Shown: positions 8,904 to 18,770, numbered from the stretch's first letter. The stretch: DNA of 64,000 nucleotides from Qipengyuania sp. SS22 (GCF_025736935.1 NZ_CP107048.1:1426001-1490000), one strand, 5' to 3'. Translations and numbers: made by a program. Notes: generated from the letters alone by a model not told the origin.

Positions 8904-10730
8904 CTATTTCTCAATCTCGAACAGATCGGCCAATTGCTCGATAATCGTCCCGCCAAGCTGTTCGACATCCATGATCGTCACTGAGCGCTTGTAGTAGCGC
9001 GTGACGTCATGGCCGATGCCGATCGCGGCAAGCTGCACGGGTGACTGTTTCTCGATCCAGTCGATCACCTTGCGCAAATGGCCTTCGAGGAAACCCGCCG
9101 GGTTGACCGACAGCGAGCTGTCGTCGACCGGAGCGCCGTCGGAGATCACCATCAGGATGCGGCGGTCCTCGGGGCGGCGCAGCAGGCGGTCGTGCGCCCA
9201 CATCAGCGCTTCGCCGTCGATGTTTTCCTTGAGCAGGCCTTCGCGCATCATCAGGCCGAGATTGCGGCGCGCGCGGCGCCAAGGCTCGTCGGCCTTCTTG
9301 TAGAGGATATGGCGCAGATCGTTGAGCCGGCCGGGATTCGCGGGCCGCCCGTCGGACAGCCACATCTCGCGGCTCTGCCCGCCCTTCCACGCGCGGGTGG
9401 TGAAACCGAGGATTTCGGTCTTCACGCCGCAGCGTTCGAGCGTGCGCGCGAGGATATCGGCGCTGATCGCGGCGATGCTGATTGGCCGCCCGCGCATGCT
9501 GCCCGAATTGTCGATCAGCAGCGTGACGACCGTGTCCTTGAACTCGGTATCGCGTTCAATCTTGTAGCTGAGCGCGTGGCCGGGGCTGACCACCACGCGG
9601 GTCAGCCGCGCGGCATCGAGCATGCCCTCTTCCTGGTCGAAATCCCAGCTGCGGCTCTGCTGCGCCATGAGGCGGCGCTGGAGCCGGTTGGCGAGCCGGG
9701 TGACGACGCCCTGCAGCCCCGCCAGCTGGCTGTCGAGATAGGCGCGCAGCCGGTCGAGTTCTTCATTGTCGCACAGCTCGGCGGCCTCGACTTCCTCGTC
9801 GAACTTTTCGGTATAGGCCTTATAGTCGAAGCCTTCGGGAAAGTCGGTCCACGGGCGATTGGGGCGGACAGGCTGCATGCCTTCCTCGCCATCGTCCGAT
9901 GGATCGCCGTCGGACATTTCCTGTTCGCCCTCGACATCCTGATCGGCGTCGCCCTCGGCCTCGCCGTCGGTCACTTCCGAACGCGCGTCGGCGGCGTCGG
10001 GTTCGGCCCCGCCTTCGTCTTCCTCGTCGGTCTCGTCCTGGTCCTCGGGGTTCTCGCCTTCCTCGTCCTCGCCATCTTCGGCATCGGTTGGTTCGGGGGT
10101 CTCGGGCAGCGTGAGGTCAAGATCGCGCAGGATGTCGAGCGTCAGGTTCTGGAACGCGCGCTGGTCGTCGAGCACATCGGCCAGCCCATCCATGTCGGTG
10201 CCGATCTTGGCGAGGATATCCTCGCGCACCAGATCGACCGCCGCGCGCGCGCCCTCGGGCACGGCTGCGCCGGTCAGCGCCTCGCGCAGCATCAGCGACA
10301 GCGCGGTGGGCAGCGGCACATCGGCGGCCGCATCGGCCCGCACGATTGGATCGGCGGCAGTGCGCATTTCGACCGCCGCGTCGAGATTCCCGCGAATGCC
10401 CGCATAGCGCGTCGACCCGATCGCCTCGTAACGCACCTGTTCGATCGCGTCGTAGCAGGCGCGCGCGATCGGTTCGGGCGGCGCGCCCTTGCCATGCAGC
10501 GCTTCGCTATGATGCCGCAGCCGCAACGCGAAACTGTCGGCAAAGCCGCGTGCCTCGATCGCCTGCTCGCGCGGAAGATTGCGCCCGGGCAATGGCACAC
10601 GGAAGTTCTTGCCCGACTGGGTCGGCGCATCCGCGCTCCACGCAACCTCGACCTCCGCCTCATGCGCGAGCGCGCGGCTGGCGCCGGTCAGCGCCTGCTT
10701 GAAACGGTCGAGAGGGGTCTGTTCGCTCAC
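8904..10730 (-). CDS. cobT: Cobaltochelatase CobT subunit-like protein
   Basis: 608 residues with the CobT layout: an N-terminal helical domain (1-200), a long acidic linker (about 207-290, mostly Asp/Glu), and a C-terminal von Willebrand A domain whose MIDAS residues are Asp407, Ser409 and Ser411 in [11 protein letters not shown]. CobT forms an AAA+/VWA complex with CobS that drives cobalt insertion by CobN in aerobic cobalamin synthesis. Neither cobS nor cobN is within the window. The start is a GTG directly after the TAA of the upstream aldolase gene, so the two are coupled. CobT/CobS homologues also occur without cobalamin genes, so the cofactor role is inferred. Confidence 0.85.
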   Translation of the reverse strand: MSEQTPLDRFKQALTGASRALAHEAEVEVAWSADAPTQSGKNFRVPLPGRNLPREQAIEARGFADSFALRLRHHSEALHGKGAPPEPIARACYDAIEQVRYEAIGSTRYAGIRGNLDAAVEMRTAADPIVRADAAADVPLPTALSLMLREALTGAAVPEGARAAVDLVREDILAKIGTDMDGLADVLDDQRAFQNLTLDILRDLDLTLPETPEPTDAEDGEDEEGENPEDQDETDEEDEGGAEPDAADARSEVTDGEAEGDADQDVEGEQEMSDGDPSDDGEEGMQPVRPNRPWTDFPEGFDYKAYTEKFDEEVEAAELCDNEELDRLRAYLDSQLAGLQGVVTRLANRLQRRLMAQQSRSWDFDQEEGMLDAARLTRVVVSPGHALSYKIERDTEFKDTVVTLLIDNSGSMRGRPISIAAISADILARTLERCGVKTEILGFTTRAWKGGQSREMWLSDGRPANPGRLNDLRHILYKKADEPWRRARRNLGLMMREGLLKENIDGEALMWAHDRLLRRPEDRRILMVISDGAPVDDSSLSVNPAGFLEGHLRKVIDWIEKQSPVQLAAIGIGHDVTRYYKRSVTIMDVEQLGGTIIEQLADLFEIEK

Positions 10731-11393
10731 TTATGCGGTGGGGATCGACTGGCCCGTCTTGTCCCAGTCCTTGAGGAAGCCCTCGATGCCCTTTTCGGTC
10801 AGGACATGCTTGAACAGGCCCTTGATGACCGCGGCCGGCATGGTCGCGACATCGGCACCGATGCGCGCGCTTTCGAGCACATGCACCGGATTGCGGATCG
10901 AGGCGACGAGGATCTCGGTCGAGAAATCGGGATAGTTGTCGTAAATCAACCGGATATCGCGGATCAGCGCCATGCCGTCGAAGCCGTTATCGTCATGCCG
11001 CCCGACGAAGGGTGAAACGAAGCTGGCCCCGGCCTTGGCCGCCAGCAGCGCCTGGTTGGCGGAAAAGCACAGCGTCACATTGACCATCGTGCCATCGCCG
11101 GTCAGCTTCTTGCAGGTCTTGAGCCCATCGATCGTCAGCGGCACCTTGATGCAGACATTGTCCGCGATCTTGCGCAGCGTCTCGGCCTCTTTCATCATCG
11201 TTTCGTGATCGAGCGCGACCACTTCGGCACTGACCGGACCATCCACGATATCGCAGATTTCCTTGGTCACTTCCATGAAGTCGCGGCCCGATTTGGCGAT
11301 CAGCGACGGGTTGGTGGTGACGCCGTCGAGCAGGCCGGTGTCGGCCATTTCCCTGATGTCGGCGATATCGGCGGTGTCGACGAAGAATTTCAT
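10731..11393 (-). CDS. fsa: Fructose-6-phosphate aldolase / transaldolase-like (TalC family)
   Basis: 220 residues, the length of the short transaldolase subfamily. It starts [10 protein letters not shown], has the [11 protein letters not shown] motif, and the Schiff-base lysine is Lys83 in NVCIKVPLT. Members either cleave fructose 6-phosphate to dihydroxyacetone and glyceraldehyde 3-phosphate or act as true transaldolases in the pentose phosphate pathway; sequence alone does not separate the two here. The TAA is followed immediately by the GTG of cobT, so they share a transcript though no common pathway is evident. Confidence 0.88.
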   Translation of the reverse strand: MKFFVDTADIADIREMADTGLLDGVTTNPSLIAKSGRDFMEVTKEICDIVDGPVSAEVVALDHETMMKEAETLRKIADNVCIKVPLTIDGLKTCKKLTGDGTMVNVTLCFSANQALLAAKAGASFVSPFVGRHDDNGFDGMALIRDIRLIYDNYPDFSTEILVASIRNPVHVLESARIGADVATMPAAVIKGLFKHVLTEKGIEGFLKDWDKTGQSIPTA

Positions 11394-11455
11394 GCGCGAA
11401 GGCTCCGGGGGATTTGCGATTCCCGGAAGGCCTTAGCGCCCGATATGGCCTGCGG

Positions 11456-12166
11456 CTAGTACTGCGCGCCTGTGCCGAACACACCGATGATCAGCGGATC
11501 GCGCGTGGCCTGCGGGTTGCGGCGGATCGCCGCTTCCTCGACCCCGATCTCGCGCCAGATGGTGGTATCGATAGTGCCGGCGAAGCGCGTAACCGCGCCC
11601 GCCAGATCAACCCCGGCGAGGCCCTGCACCAGTTCCGCCACCAACGGATCCTGCGCCACCCGCAGCGCATCGCCCAGTTCGGGTACCATCGCCTCAACCA
11701 AGCTGCGGCCCATCGAATCGCGCAGGAAGCTGGTCGCGGCGGTGGGTCCGCCGCGCACGAGGTCGATTGCGTTCTGGATACCGATGGTGCGTACCGCATC
11801 GGTGACTAGCGGTGCCGCGCGCTCGGCGCCTTCATAAGCGACATCGCCAAAGGCGTTCTCGAGCCGGCTCTTGAACAATGCGGAGGTCAGGATGCGCGAC
11901 AGCACATCGCCGCGTGTGCCCAGCAGCTCGCTGAAGCCGACCTGTGCGACCTGTTCGTCCCAGAAGCCGCCACCTTCGAGCATTCGCCCGAAAGCGCGCT
12001 CGCTCGACAGGAACAGGATGCGCTGGACCGCATCGACCATGCCGAAACCGGGAATGGTCGAACAGGCGGGCAGCAGCAGCAGCCCGCCGCCGGCCATGGC
12101 CCCGCCGAGAAAGCCGCGCCGTCCGGTGGGTTTGACGAGAATATCGGTCATATCGGTAGTCCTCAT
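11456..12166 (-). CDS. DUF4197 lipoprotein with twin-arginine-like signal
   Basis: The N-terminus has GRRGFLGGAMAGGGLLLLPAC: an RR pair, a hydrophobic stretch and a lipobox (LPAC), suggesting an exported lipoprotein that may use the Tat route. The rest matches DUF4197, mostly helical, with no known catalytic residues. The start at 12166 is preferred because AGGAT lies upstream; ATG at 12151 is also possible. It is divergent from priA across 50 bp, so both promoters share this short gap. Function unknown. Confidence 0.8.
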   Translation of the reverse strand: MRTTDMTDILVKPTGRRGFLGGAMAGGGLLLLPACSTIPGFGMVDAVQRILFLSSERAFGRMLEGGGFWDEQVAQVGFSELLGTRGDVLSRILTSALFKSRLENAFGDVAYEGAERAAPLVTDAVRTIGIQNAIDLVRGGPTAATSFLRDSMGRSLVEAMVPELGDALRVAQDPLVAELVQGLAGVDLAGAVTRFAGTIDTTIWREIGVEEAAIRRNPQATRDPLIIGVFGTGAQY

Positions 12167-12216
12167 TGTATCCTGCCCTTGTTTCGCAGCCATCGTGCCG
12201 CCCATATGGCCGGGCC

Positions 12217-14382
12217 ATGAACCGCGTGCGCTGCCTCGTCCTCAATGCCGCTCTCGGCCCGCTCGACTACAAGGTGCCCGAGGGCATGGATGTCGCGGCG
12301 GGGGCCGTGGTCGAATGCCCGCTGGGCCCGCGCACGGTAATCGGGATCGTATGGGAAGCTGAACGGCTCCCGGGAACCGAGGTTCCGGTCGAGAAGCTTC
12401 GCAATTTGCGCGGGGTGCTTCCCGTGCGGCCGCTTTCCGCCGCGCTCAGGCGGCTGATCGAATGGACCGCGGACTATTACGTCGCCTCGCTCGCCAGCGT
12501 GGCGCGGATGGCGCTGGCCTCGGGAGGCGCGCTCAAGGGCCCCGCGACGATGACCGAATACTGCCTGACCGGCGGCATGCCCGAACGCATGACCCCGCAG
12601 CGCGAGGCGGCGATAGGCGCGCTGGAAGGCGAGCAGGCGACGATCCGCGAGCTGGCGGGTATTGCGGGGGTTTCGGAAGGCGTCCTGCGCGGGCTGGTCA
12701 ACCAGGGCGTGATCGGCCCGATAGAGGTCGATTGCGACCGCCCTTACACTGAGGCGCGGCCCGATTTCGTCGAGATCGCGCTGAGCGCCCAGCAGCGCGA
12801 GGCGGCGGACATCTTCTCCGACGCGGTGCGCAAGGCGGATTTTGCCCCCTTCCTGCTCGACGGGGTAACCGGATCGGGCAAGACCGAAACCTATTTCGAA
12901 CCCGTCGCCGAGGCGCTGCGGATGGGACGGCAGGTGCTCGTCCTGCTGCCCGAGATCGCACTGACCGAAAACTTCCTCCACCGCTTCGAGGAGCGGTTCG
13001 GTGCGCCGCCGGTGCTGTGGCATTCCTCGCTCAAGTCGACCGAGCGTCGCCGCGCCTATCGCGCGGTGTCCGAAGGCAGCGCGCAGGTGGTGGTCGGCGC
13101 GCGCTCGGCGCTGTTCCTGCCCTTTGCCCGGCTTGGCCTGATCGTGGTCGACGAAGCGCATGAGACCAGCTTCAAACAGGAAGAGGGCGTGCGCTACAAT
13201 GCGCGCGACGTCGCGGTGATGCGCGGGCATTTCGAGAAGGTGCCCGTGGTGCTCGCCAGCGCCACCCCAGCGCTCGAGAGCCTGCAAATGGCCGAAAGCG
13301 GGATCTACGCCAAAATCGACCTGCCGAGCCGCTACGGCGGGGCCAAGCTGCCCACGATCGAGACGATCGACCTGACCGAGGAAAAGCCGCCGCAGGGCAT
13401 GTGGCTGGCGCAGCGGCTGGTCGAGGGGATCGAGGAGCGGCTGGAGCGCGGCGAGCAATCGCTCTTGTTCCTCAACCGACGCGGCTATGCGCCGCTGACG
13501 CTGTGCCGCAATTGCGGCTTTCGCTATCAATGCCCCAATTGCAGCGCCTGGCTGGTCGAGCACCGCTTCACCAATCGGCTCGCCTGCCACCATTGCGGGC
13601 ATGAGGCGCCCGCCCCCAAGGCCTGCACCGAATGCGGCGAGCCCGATTGCCTCGTGGCCTGCGGGCCGGGGGTCGAACGCATCGCCGACGAGGTCGCCGA
13701 ACGGCTGCCACAGGCGCGTGTCTTCGTCGCCACCTCGGACACGCTCAATTCGCCCGGCCGCGCGGCGGAGTTCATCGCTGCGGTCGAAGCGCGCGAAGTG
13801 GACGTGATCGTGGGCACGCAATTGGTCACCAAGGGGTTTCATTTCCCCGAGCTGACGCTGGTCGGCGTGGTCGATGCCGATCTGGGTCTTGAGGGCGGCG
13901 ATCTGCGCGCGGGCGAGCGGACCTACCAGCAGGTCGCGCAGGTGGCGGGGCGCGCGGGGCGCGGCTCGAAACCCGGCGAAGTGCTGATCCAGACCCGCCA
14001 TCCCGAAGCGCCGGTGATTGCCGCACTGGCCGCTGGCGACCGCGATGCCTTCTACGACGCCGAAACCGAGATGCGGCGCGAGGCGGGCGCCCCGCCCTTC
14101 GGTCGCTGGGCCTCGATCATCGTCTCGTCCGAAACCGATGCCGAGGCGCGCGATGCCGCCAATCGCATCGGCGGACACCGGCCCGATGTGGCCGAATGCC
14201 TGATCCTCGGCCCCGCGCCCGCCCCGATGGCGCTGCTGCGCGGGCGCTATCGCTATCGCTTCCTCATCAACGCCCGTCGCAGCGTGCAATTGCAGCAGGT
14301 GATCCGCCGCTGGCTGGGCGCAATCGACCACCCGCCCGGCGTGCGCGTGGCGGTCGATATCGACCCCTACAGCTTCGTCTAG
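12217..14382 (+). CDS. priA: Primosomal protein N' (replication restart helicase)
   Basis: A 721-residue 3'-5' helicase that reloads the replisome at stalled forks. Visible: N-terminal fork-binding domain; Walker A GVTGSGKT (216-223); DEAH box (312-315); an eight-cysteine zinc-binding insert (Cys430, 433, 439, 442, 457, 460, 470, 473); and the helicase segment GTQLVTKGFHFP. The start MNRVRCLVLNAALG fits the family; the longer in-frame extension to 12166 overlaps the divergent gene's start and is rejected. Confidence 0.97.
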   Translation: MNRVRCLVLNAALGPLDYKVPEGMDVAAGAVVECPLGPRTVIGIVWEAERLPGTEVPVEKLRNLRGVLPVRPLSAALRRLIEWTADYYVASLASVARMALASGGALKGPATMTEYCLTGGMPERMTPQREAAIGALEGEQATIRELAGIAGVSEGVLRGLVNQGVIGPIEVDCDRPYTEARPDFVEIALSAQQREAADIFSDAVRKADFAPFLLDGVTGSGKTETYFEPVAEALRMGRQVLVLLPEIALTENFLHRFEERFGAPPVLWHSSLKSTERRRAYRAVSEGSAQVVVGARSALFLPFARLGLIVVDEAHETSFKQEEGVRYNARDVAVMRGHFEKVPVVLASATPALESLQMAESGIYAKIDLPSRYGGAKLPTIETIDLTEEKPPQGMWLAQRLVEGIEERLERGEQSLLFLNRRGYAPLTLCRNCGFRYQCPNCSAWLVEHRFTNRLACHHCGHEAPAPKACTECGEPDCLVACGPGVERIADEVAERLPQARVFVATSDTLNSPGRAAEFIAAVEAREVDVIVGTQLVTKGFHFPELTLVGVVDADLGLEGGDLRAGERTYQQVAQVAGRAGRGSKPGEVLIQTRHPEAPVIAALAAGDRDAFYDAETEMRREAGAPPFGRWASIIVSSETDAEARDAANRIGGHRPDVAECLILGPAPAPMALLRGRYRYRFLINARRSVQLQQVIRRWLGAIDHPPGVRVAVDIDPYSFV

Positions 14383-14438
14383 GCGCGACGCGCGCAAGTT
14401 CGGGAACCCGGAGTTTCGGCGGGACGTTTGCCCGCCGT

Positions 14439-14954
14439 ATGGCCGAAGAACTCGAAGCTGCCCTCCCCGACGACGTCTGCCGGCTGGCCGAGCGGATCCT
14501 TGCCGCCGCCAAGGACCGCGGTTGGCAACTGGCCACCGCCGAAAGCTGCACCGGCGGCTTGCTCGCCGCACTGTTCACCGACGTCCCGGGTTACAGCCAC
14601 GTGTTCGACCGCGGCGTGGTGTCCTATTCGGATGGGGCCAAATGCGATCTGCTGGGTCTCGCAAGTGACATGGTCGAGAATTGCGGCGCAGTCAGCCGCG
14701 AGGTCGCCGAGGCGATGGCCGCAGGCGCGCTCGAACGATCGGAGGCACAGCTGGCAGTTTCGATCACCGGCTTCGCCGGCCCCGGGGGTGAGAGTGACGA
14801 GGAGGGCCTCGTCCATTTCGCGCTCGCGGGCACCGACGGATCGTTGATCCATCGCGAAGAACATTTCGGGCCGATAGGCCGCGACGGGGTGCGAATTTCC
14901 GCGCTGCGCGCCGCGCTCGACATGCTGCGCGAAAAGCTCGATCTTTCGACCTAG
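14439..14954 (+). CDS. CinA family protein (nicotinamide-nucleotide amidase domain)
   Basis: 171 residues corresponding to the C-terminal CinA domain alone, which deamidates nicotinamide mononucleotide to nicotinate mononucleotide in pyridine nucleotide recycling. The hallmark segments ATAESCTGGLLA (with catalytic Ser/Thr) and VSITGFAGPGG are present. The N-terminal molybdopterin-binding-like domain of full CinA is absent, as in E. coli PncC. Its last four bases overlap the end of the convergent hxlR gene. Confidence 0.9.
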   Translation: MAEELEAALPDDVCRLAERILAAAKDRGWQLATAESCTGGLLAALFTDVPGYSHVFDRGVVSYSDGAKCDLLGLASDMVENCGAVSREVAEAMAAGALERSEAQLAVSITGFAGPGGESDEEGLVHFALAGTDGSLIHREEHFGPIGRDGVRISALRAALDMLREKLDLST

Positions 14955-15376
14955 TCCTGTTCGCTGTCGTAGACCGCGCGGGCGGCCTCGACCTTGCCGA
15001 TATTGGCAATCGCCCAATTGCCCAGCCGCGCCACCGGGTCGCACAGCGAGCGGCCCAGCGCCGTCAACGCATAATCGACCCGCAGCGGCACGCTGGGAGT
15101 GACCGTGCGGTTGACCAGCCCGTCACGCTCCAGCCCGCGCAGGGTGCGCGTCAGCATGCGCTGCGAAATACCCGGGATGTCGCGGCGCAATTCGTTGAAC
15201 CGCCGCGACCCGTCGGCCAGCCCCATGACCACGCGAACCGACCATTTGTCGCCGACACGCGCGAGGATGTCGTTTACCGCAGTGCATTGCGGCGCGTCGT
15301 GAACCTCAAGGGTCACATCGGTGTTCCTATCGGACAGCAAGGTGCCTTCTTGCGCGGGGTGGGGTACAGTTTCCAT
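14951..15376 (-). CDS. HxlR family winged-helix transcriptional regulator
   Basis: 141 residues with the HxlR pattern: a cysteine near the start of the domain (APQCTAVNDILARVGDKWSVRV), the recognition region FNELRRDIPGISQRMLTRTLRGLERDGLV and a wing containing RVDYALTALGRSL. HxlR proteins often sense electrophiles or quinones through the conserved cysteine. It is divergent from the azoreductase gene across 41 bp that hold an inverted repeat, so it probably represses that gene and itself. Confidence 0.92.
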   Translation of the reverse strand: METVPHPAQEGTLLSDRNTDVTLEVHDAPQCTAVNDILARVGDKWSVRVVMGLADGSRRFNELRRDIPGISQRMLTRTLRGLERDGLVNRTVTPSVPLRVDYALTALGRSLCDPVARLGNWAIANIGKVEAARAVYDSEQD

Positions 15377-15410
15377 ATGGCCTCCAGGTTATCAACAGTA
15401 ACTATGGAAA
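15370..15410. promoter_or_regulatory. Inverted repeats between hxlR and azoR, probable HxlR operator
   Basis: TTTCCATA (15370-15377) and TATGGAAA (15403-15410) form a perfect 8-bp inverted repeat spanning the divergent promoter gap. A shorter dyad, GTTA-N7-TAAC, lies inside at 15388-15402. The outer left arm covers the hxlR start codon. Such placement fits a repressor blocking both promoters; binding itself is inferred. Confidence 0.5.
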
Positions 15411-15417
15411 TCCTCTT

Positions 15418-16014
15418 ATGCAAATCCTTCGTATCGACAGTTCGACCACCGGCGATCAATCGATCAGCCGCAAGCTGACCGACGAACTGCTTGCGCATTT
15501 CACTGCCGAGCATCCCGACGCCAAGGTCGTCACGCGCGATCTCGTGGCCGAGCCGCTGCCGCATATCGACCCGATCACCACCAGCGCGATCCGCACGCCG
15601 CCCGAAACGCATGAGGAAGCGGTTGCCGCGGCCTATCCCGAACAGCGTGCGGTGCTCGACGAATTCCTTGCCAGCGACGTGGTGATCGTCGGCGCGCCGA
15701 TGTATAATTTCACCATTCCCAGCCAGCTCAAGGCATGGCTCGACCGGCTCGGCGTGCCCGGCGTGACCTTCAAATATAGCGAGAAGGGCCCCGAAGGCCT
15801 TGCCGGCAGGCGCAAGGTCGTGGTCGCATCGGCACGCGGCGGCGCATATTCGACCGACCAGATGGCGGAGAACCAGGAAAGCCTGCTGACCACCTTCTTC
15901 GGCTTCATCGGCGTGGACGATCTGCACTTCGTCCGCGTCGAGAAGGCGGGGTTCGGGCCCGACGCGATCGAACAGGGCATGAATGCGGCGAAGCAGGAAA
16001 TCGCCAAGCTATAA
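15418..16014 (+). CDS. azoR: FMN-dependent NADH-azoreductase
   Basis: 198 residues, the usual length. Features: MQILRIDSSTTGDQSISRKL (FMN phosphate loop), PMYNFTIPSQLKAWLDR (FMN-binding flavodoxin-like segment) and the ARGGAYS region. AzoR-type enzymes reduce quinones and azo dyes with NADH and are commonly induced by thiol or quinone stress under control of HxlR-type regulators, which matches the divergent neighbour. A GGAAA site precedes the ATG by about eight bases. Confidence 0.93.
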   Translation: MQILRIDSSTTGDQSISRKLTDELLAHFTAEHPDAKVVTRDLVAEPLPHIDPITTSAIRTPPETHEEAVAAAYPEQRAVLDEFLASDVVIVGAPMYNFTIPSQLKAWLDRLGVPGVTFKYSEKGPEGLAGRRKVVVASARGGAYSTDQMAENQESLLTTFFGFIGVDDLHFVRVEKAGFGPDAIEQGMNAAKQEIAKL

Positions 16015-16048
16015 GGCACCATCACTGGGGCGGGACATTCTACCAAGG

Positions 16049-17623
16049 ATGCCCCGCCCCAACGACCAACCCGTCCTCGTCCCCATCCTTGGCGACCAGC
16101 TGACCCGCGACCTTGCCAGTCTTCGCGGGCGGACCAAGGACGATACCGTCATCCTGATGATGGAGGTGTGGGACGAGGCGACCTATGTCCGCCATCACCA
16201 GCAGAAGATCGCGTTGATCTTTTCCGCCATGCGTCATTTCGCTGCGGAATTGCGCAATGCGGGCTGGAGCGTCGACTACACCGAACTCGGCGATCCGGAC
16301 AATGCGGGCAACTTCACCGGTGAGGTCGCGCGCGCGATTGAACGGCACGACCCACGGCTGGTCAGCGTAGTCGAAGCGGGCGAATGGCGCGTCAGGCAGG
16401 ACATCGAGCAATGGGCAGACAAGTTCGCCGGCGATGTCGAGATCCTGCGCGACGACCGCTTCATCTGCACCCAGGCCGAGTTCGACGAGTGGGCGCAGGA
16501 TCGCAAGACGCTCCGCATGGAATTCTTCTATCGCGAAATGCGCCGCAAGACCGGGCTGCTGGTGGACGAGGACGGCCAGCCCGCAGGCGGCGAATGGAAT
16601 TACGACAGCGAAAACCGCAAGCCGCCCAAGGAGGGCCTGGCGGTGCCTGAACGTCCCAGGTTCGCACCTGACAGCATGACGCAGGAAGTGATCGATCTGG
16701 TCTCGGAGCGCTTCGGCGATCACTTCGGGACGCTCGACGGGTTCGGCTGGCCGGTCACACGCAACGAGGCCGAGCAGGCCGCCGATGCGTTCTTCGCCGA
16801 GCGGATCGAATGCTTCGGCCCCTATCAGGACGCAATGGTCGCGGGCGAAGACGACCTGTTCCATTCGATGCTGTCGACCAGCATCAATCTCGGCCTGCTC
16901 GACCCGCTCGATCTCTGCCAGCGCGCGGAACAGGCCTATCGCGAGGGGCGCGCGCCGCTCAACAGCGTCGAGGGGTTCATCCGCCAGATCATCGGCTGGC
17001 GCGAATATGTGCGCGGGTTCTACTGGCACCAGATGCCGCACCTGCAGCGCGCCAATGCACTCGACGCGCGGCGCGGCCTGCCCGAGTTTTACTGGACCGG
17101 CGAAACCGAGATGGCCTGCCTCGCCGATTGCATCCGTTCGACCCGCGACAATGCACACGCGCATCATATCCAGCGGCTGATGGTGCTGGGCAATTTCGCG
17201 CTGCTCGCGGGGATCGAACCGCGCGCGGTGCAGGACTGGTACCTGGTGGTCTATGCCGATGCTTATGAATGGGTCGAGCTGCCCAATGTCGCGGCGATGA
17301 TCCTCTATGCCGATGGCGGCAAGCTGGCGTCGAAGCCCTATGCGGCGAGCGGCAATTACATCAACAAGATGAGCAATTACTGCGCGGGCTGCACCTATTC
17401 GCCCCACAAGAAGACCGGCGACGGCGCCTGCCCCTTCAATCCGCTCTACTGGCATTTCATGGACCGCCACCGCGAGCGGCTGGAGCAGAACCACCGCATC
17501 GGGCGCATCTATGCGACGTGGGACCGCATGGGCGAGGACCGCCAGCGCGAGTATCTCGATAGCGCCGAGGCATTTCTCGACACGCTCGTACCCGCGCACC
17601 CCGGTTGGGCCCGAACGCCGTAA
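16049..17623 (+). CDS. Iron-sulfur cryptochrome/photolyase family protein (FeS-BCP)
   Basis: 524 residues of the bacterial FeS cryptochrome/photolyase group, typified by Agrobacterium PhrB, a (6-4) photolyase. N-terminal segment LVPILGDQLTRDLASL matches the Rossmann-like antenna domain. Cysteines suited to a [4Fe-4S] cluster occur at about residues 357 or 361, 445, 448 and 461 (MACLADC, CAGC, GACPF), matching the group's spacing. The FAD-binding helical domain includes EGFIRQIIGWREYVRG. The ATG at 16049 is chosen by homology to the family start. It follows azoR by 35 bp and may share its transcript. (6-4) activity rather than cryptochrome signalling is inference. Confidence 0.92.
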   Translation: MPRPNDQPVLVPILGDQLTRDLASLRGRTKDDTVILMMEVWDEATYVRHHQQKIALIFSAMRHFAAELRNAGWSVDYTELGDPDNAGNFTGEVARAIERHDPRLVSVVEAGEWRVRQDIEQWADKFAGDVEILRDDRFICTQAEFDEWAQDRKTLRMEFFYREMRRKTGLLVDEDGQPAGGEWNYDSENRKPPKEGLAVPERPRFAPDSMTQEVIDLVSERFGDHFGTLDGFGWPVTRNEAEQAADAFFAERIECFGPYQDAMVAGEDDLFHSMLSTSINLGLLDPLDLCQRAEQAYREGRAPLNSVEGFIRQIIGWREYVRGFYWHQMPHLQRANALDARRGLPEFYWTGETEMACLADCIRSTRDNAHAHHIQRLMVLGNFALLAGIEPRAVQDWYLVVYADAYEWVELPNVAAMILYADGGKLASKPYAASGNYINKMSNYCAGCTYSPHKKTGDGACPFNPLYWHFMDRHRERLEQNHRIGRIYATWDRMGEDRQREYLDSAEAFLDTLVPAHPGWARTP

Positions 17624-17704
17624 GCGTCGGTTCATCGCAGTTCGCGCCCTGCCCATCCTTCCGGCGCAGGATTTGCCCCCGGCGGTTCATTTGCGAGACA
17701 GGCT

Positions 17705-17723
17705 GGGGGCAACACCAGCCCCC
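17705..17723. other. GC hairpin in the ompA-family leader region
   Basis: GGGGGC (17705-17710) and GCCCCC (17718-17723) pair around a 7-base loop in the 238-bp gap between the photolyase and the OmpA-family gene. It lacks a T run. It may end photolyase transcription or structure the ompA leader; the rest of this gap shows nothing I recognise. Confidence 0.35.
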
Positions 17724-17861
17724 GCCTGCGGCCCCGCGCCGCCCAGCCAAGCCAATTTCCAGAGAAGGGGGCTGATTGACCGCACAGGCACAATTGGGGA
17801 GAAAGCGGCCTTCCACACCCGCTGGACGGCCTGTGTCGGTTCGAATTGAAGGAGTATGAAT

Positions 17862-18770
17862 ATGACTGCCATGACCAAGAGTTCGAAGACATTCGCAGCG
17901 CTTGTCGCGCTCGCCCTCCCCCTGGCCGCCGGTGCACAGGCGCAGGAACTCGATCCGCAGGCTGGCGCGCAAAGCGCAGGCGAACCGATGACCGTTGTCG
18001 GCACCGCGCCCAGCGACCTGTCCGGCATGCCCGATGGCCCCGAAATCGAAGGCGTGATCTCGGCGCGCCAGGACAACAAGATTCAGGTTACCAGCGCTGA
18101 TGGCATGCGCACCGTCGTAGCTATCAGCCCGGCCACCGAAATCCGCAGCAGCGGCGGTTTCCTCGGTCTGGACAAGGACCAGCTTACCGACGCCGACTTG
18201 CTCAATGGCCTGCCGGTCGACGTCGAAACCGTCGAATGGGCGGATCGCGGGCTGATCGCGACGAAGATCGCGCTCAAGAGCAAGCACCTCGACACCGCGC
18301 GGATGATCCATACCGGAACCGACCAGCGCTTCACCGCCAACGAGGCTGCAACCGAAGCGCTGCGCGGACGCGTCGCGAACATCGACCAGTACAACGTCAA
18401 GGGCACGACCAACGTCTATTTCGACACTGCCAAGCACAACCTTTCGCAGCAGGCGCGCTACGAACTGTGCCAGGCGGCCGAGCAGGCGAAGTCGACGGAC
18501 AACGCACTGATGCTGGTGGTCGGTTACACCGATTCGGTCGGTGATTACGATTACAACCAGGAGCTGAGCGAGAAGCGCGCGGCGCGGGTGACCAATTTCC
18601 TCCAGCAGGAATGCGACTGGGCGCCCTACCGGATGCTGACCCCCACCGGCATGGCCGAGGCCGATCCGGCAGCGGACAACACCACCGAACAGGGCAAGGC
18701 GCAAAACCGCCGCGTGGCGGTGAATATTCTTGTCAGCAAGAGCGTCGACGGGATGAACTCGGGCCTCTGA
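17862..18770 (+). CDS. OmpA family outer-membrane/periplasmic protein
   Basis: 302 residues. A signal peptide (about residues 1-27, ending AGAQAQ) exports it. Residues about 50-170 include a DUF5666-like or similar beta-rich segment (EIEGVISARQDNKIQV...). The C-terminal third is an OmpA-like peptidoglycan-binding domain: NVYFDTAKHNLSQQARYEL, GYTDSVGDYDYNQELSEKRA and NRRVAVNILV. The ATG at 17862 is preferred because GGAG lies seven bases upstream; the ATG at 17856 is only one base from it. No barrel domain is obvious, so it is probably a periplasmic cell-wall linker. A strong terminator follows. Confidence 0.88.
   Translation: MTAMTKSSKTFAALVALALPLAAGAQAQELDPQAGAQSAGEPMTVVGTAPSDLSGMPDGPEIEGVISARQDNKIQVTSADGMRTVVAISPATEIRSSGGFLGLDKDQLTDADLLNGLPVDVETVEWADRGLIATKIALKSKHLDTARMIHTGTDQRFTANEAATEALRGRVANIDQYNVKGTTNVYFDTAKHNLSQQARYELCQAAEQAKSTDNALMLVVGYTDSVGDYDYNQELSEKRAARVTNFLQQECDWAPYRMLTPTGMAEADPAADNTTEQGKAQNRRVAVNILVSKSVDGMNSGL

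Noticed and set aside
12163..14571. Minus-strand open frame of about 800 codons opposite priA
   Set aside because: Antisense shadow of a well-conserved helicase. Similar antisense frames opposite atpA (24865-27138), atpD (28831-30276) and the S9 peptidase (31922-33826) were rejected for the same reason.
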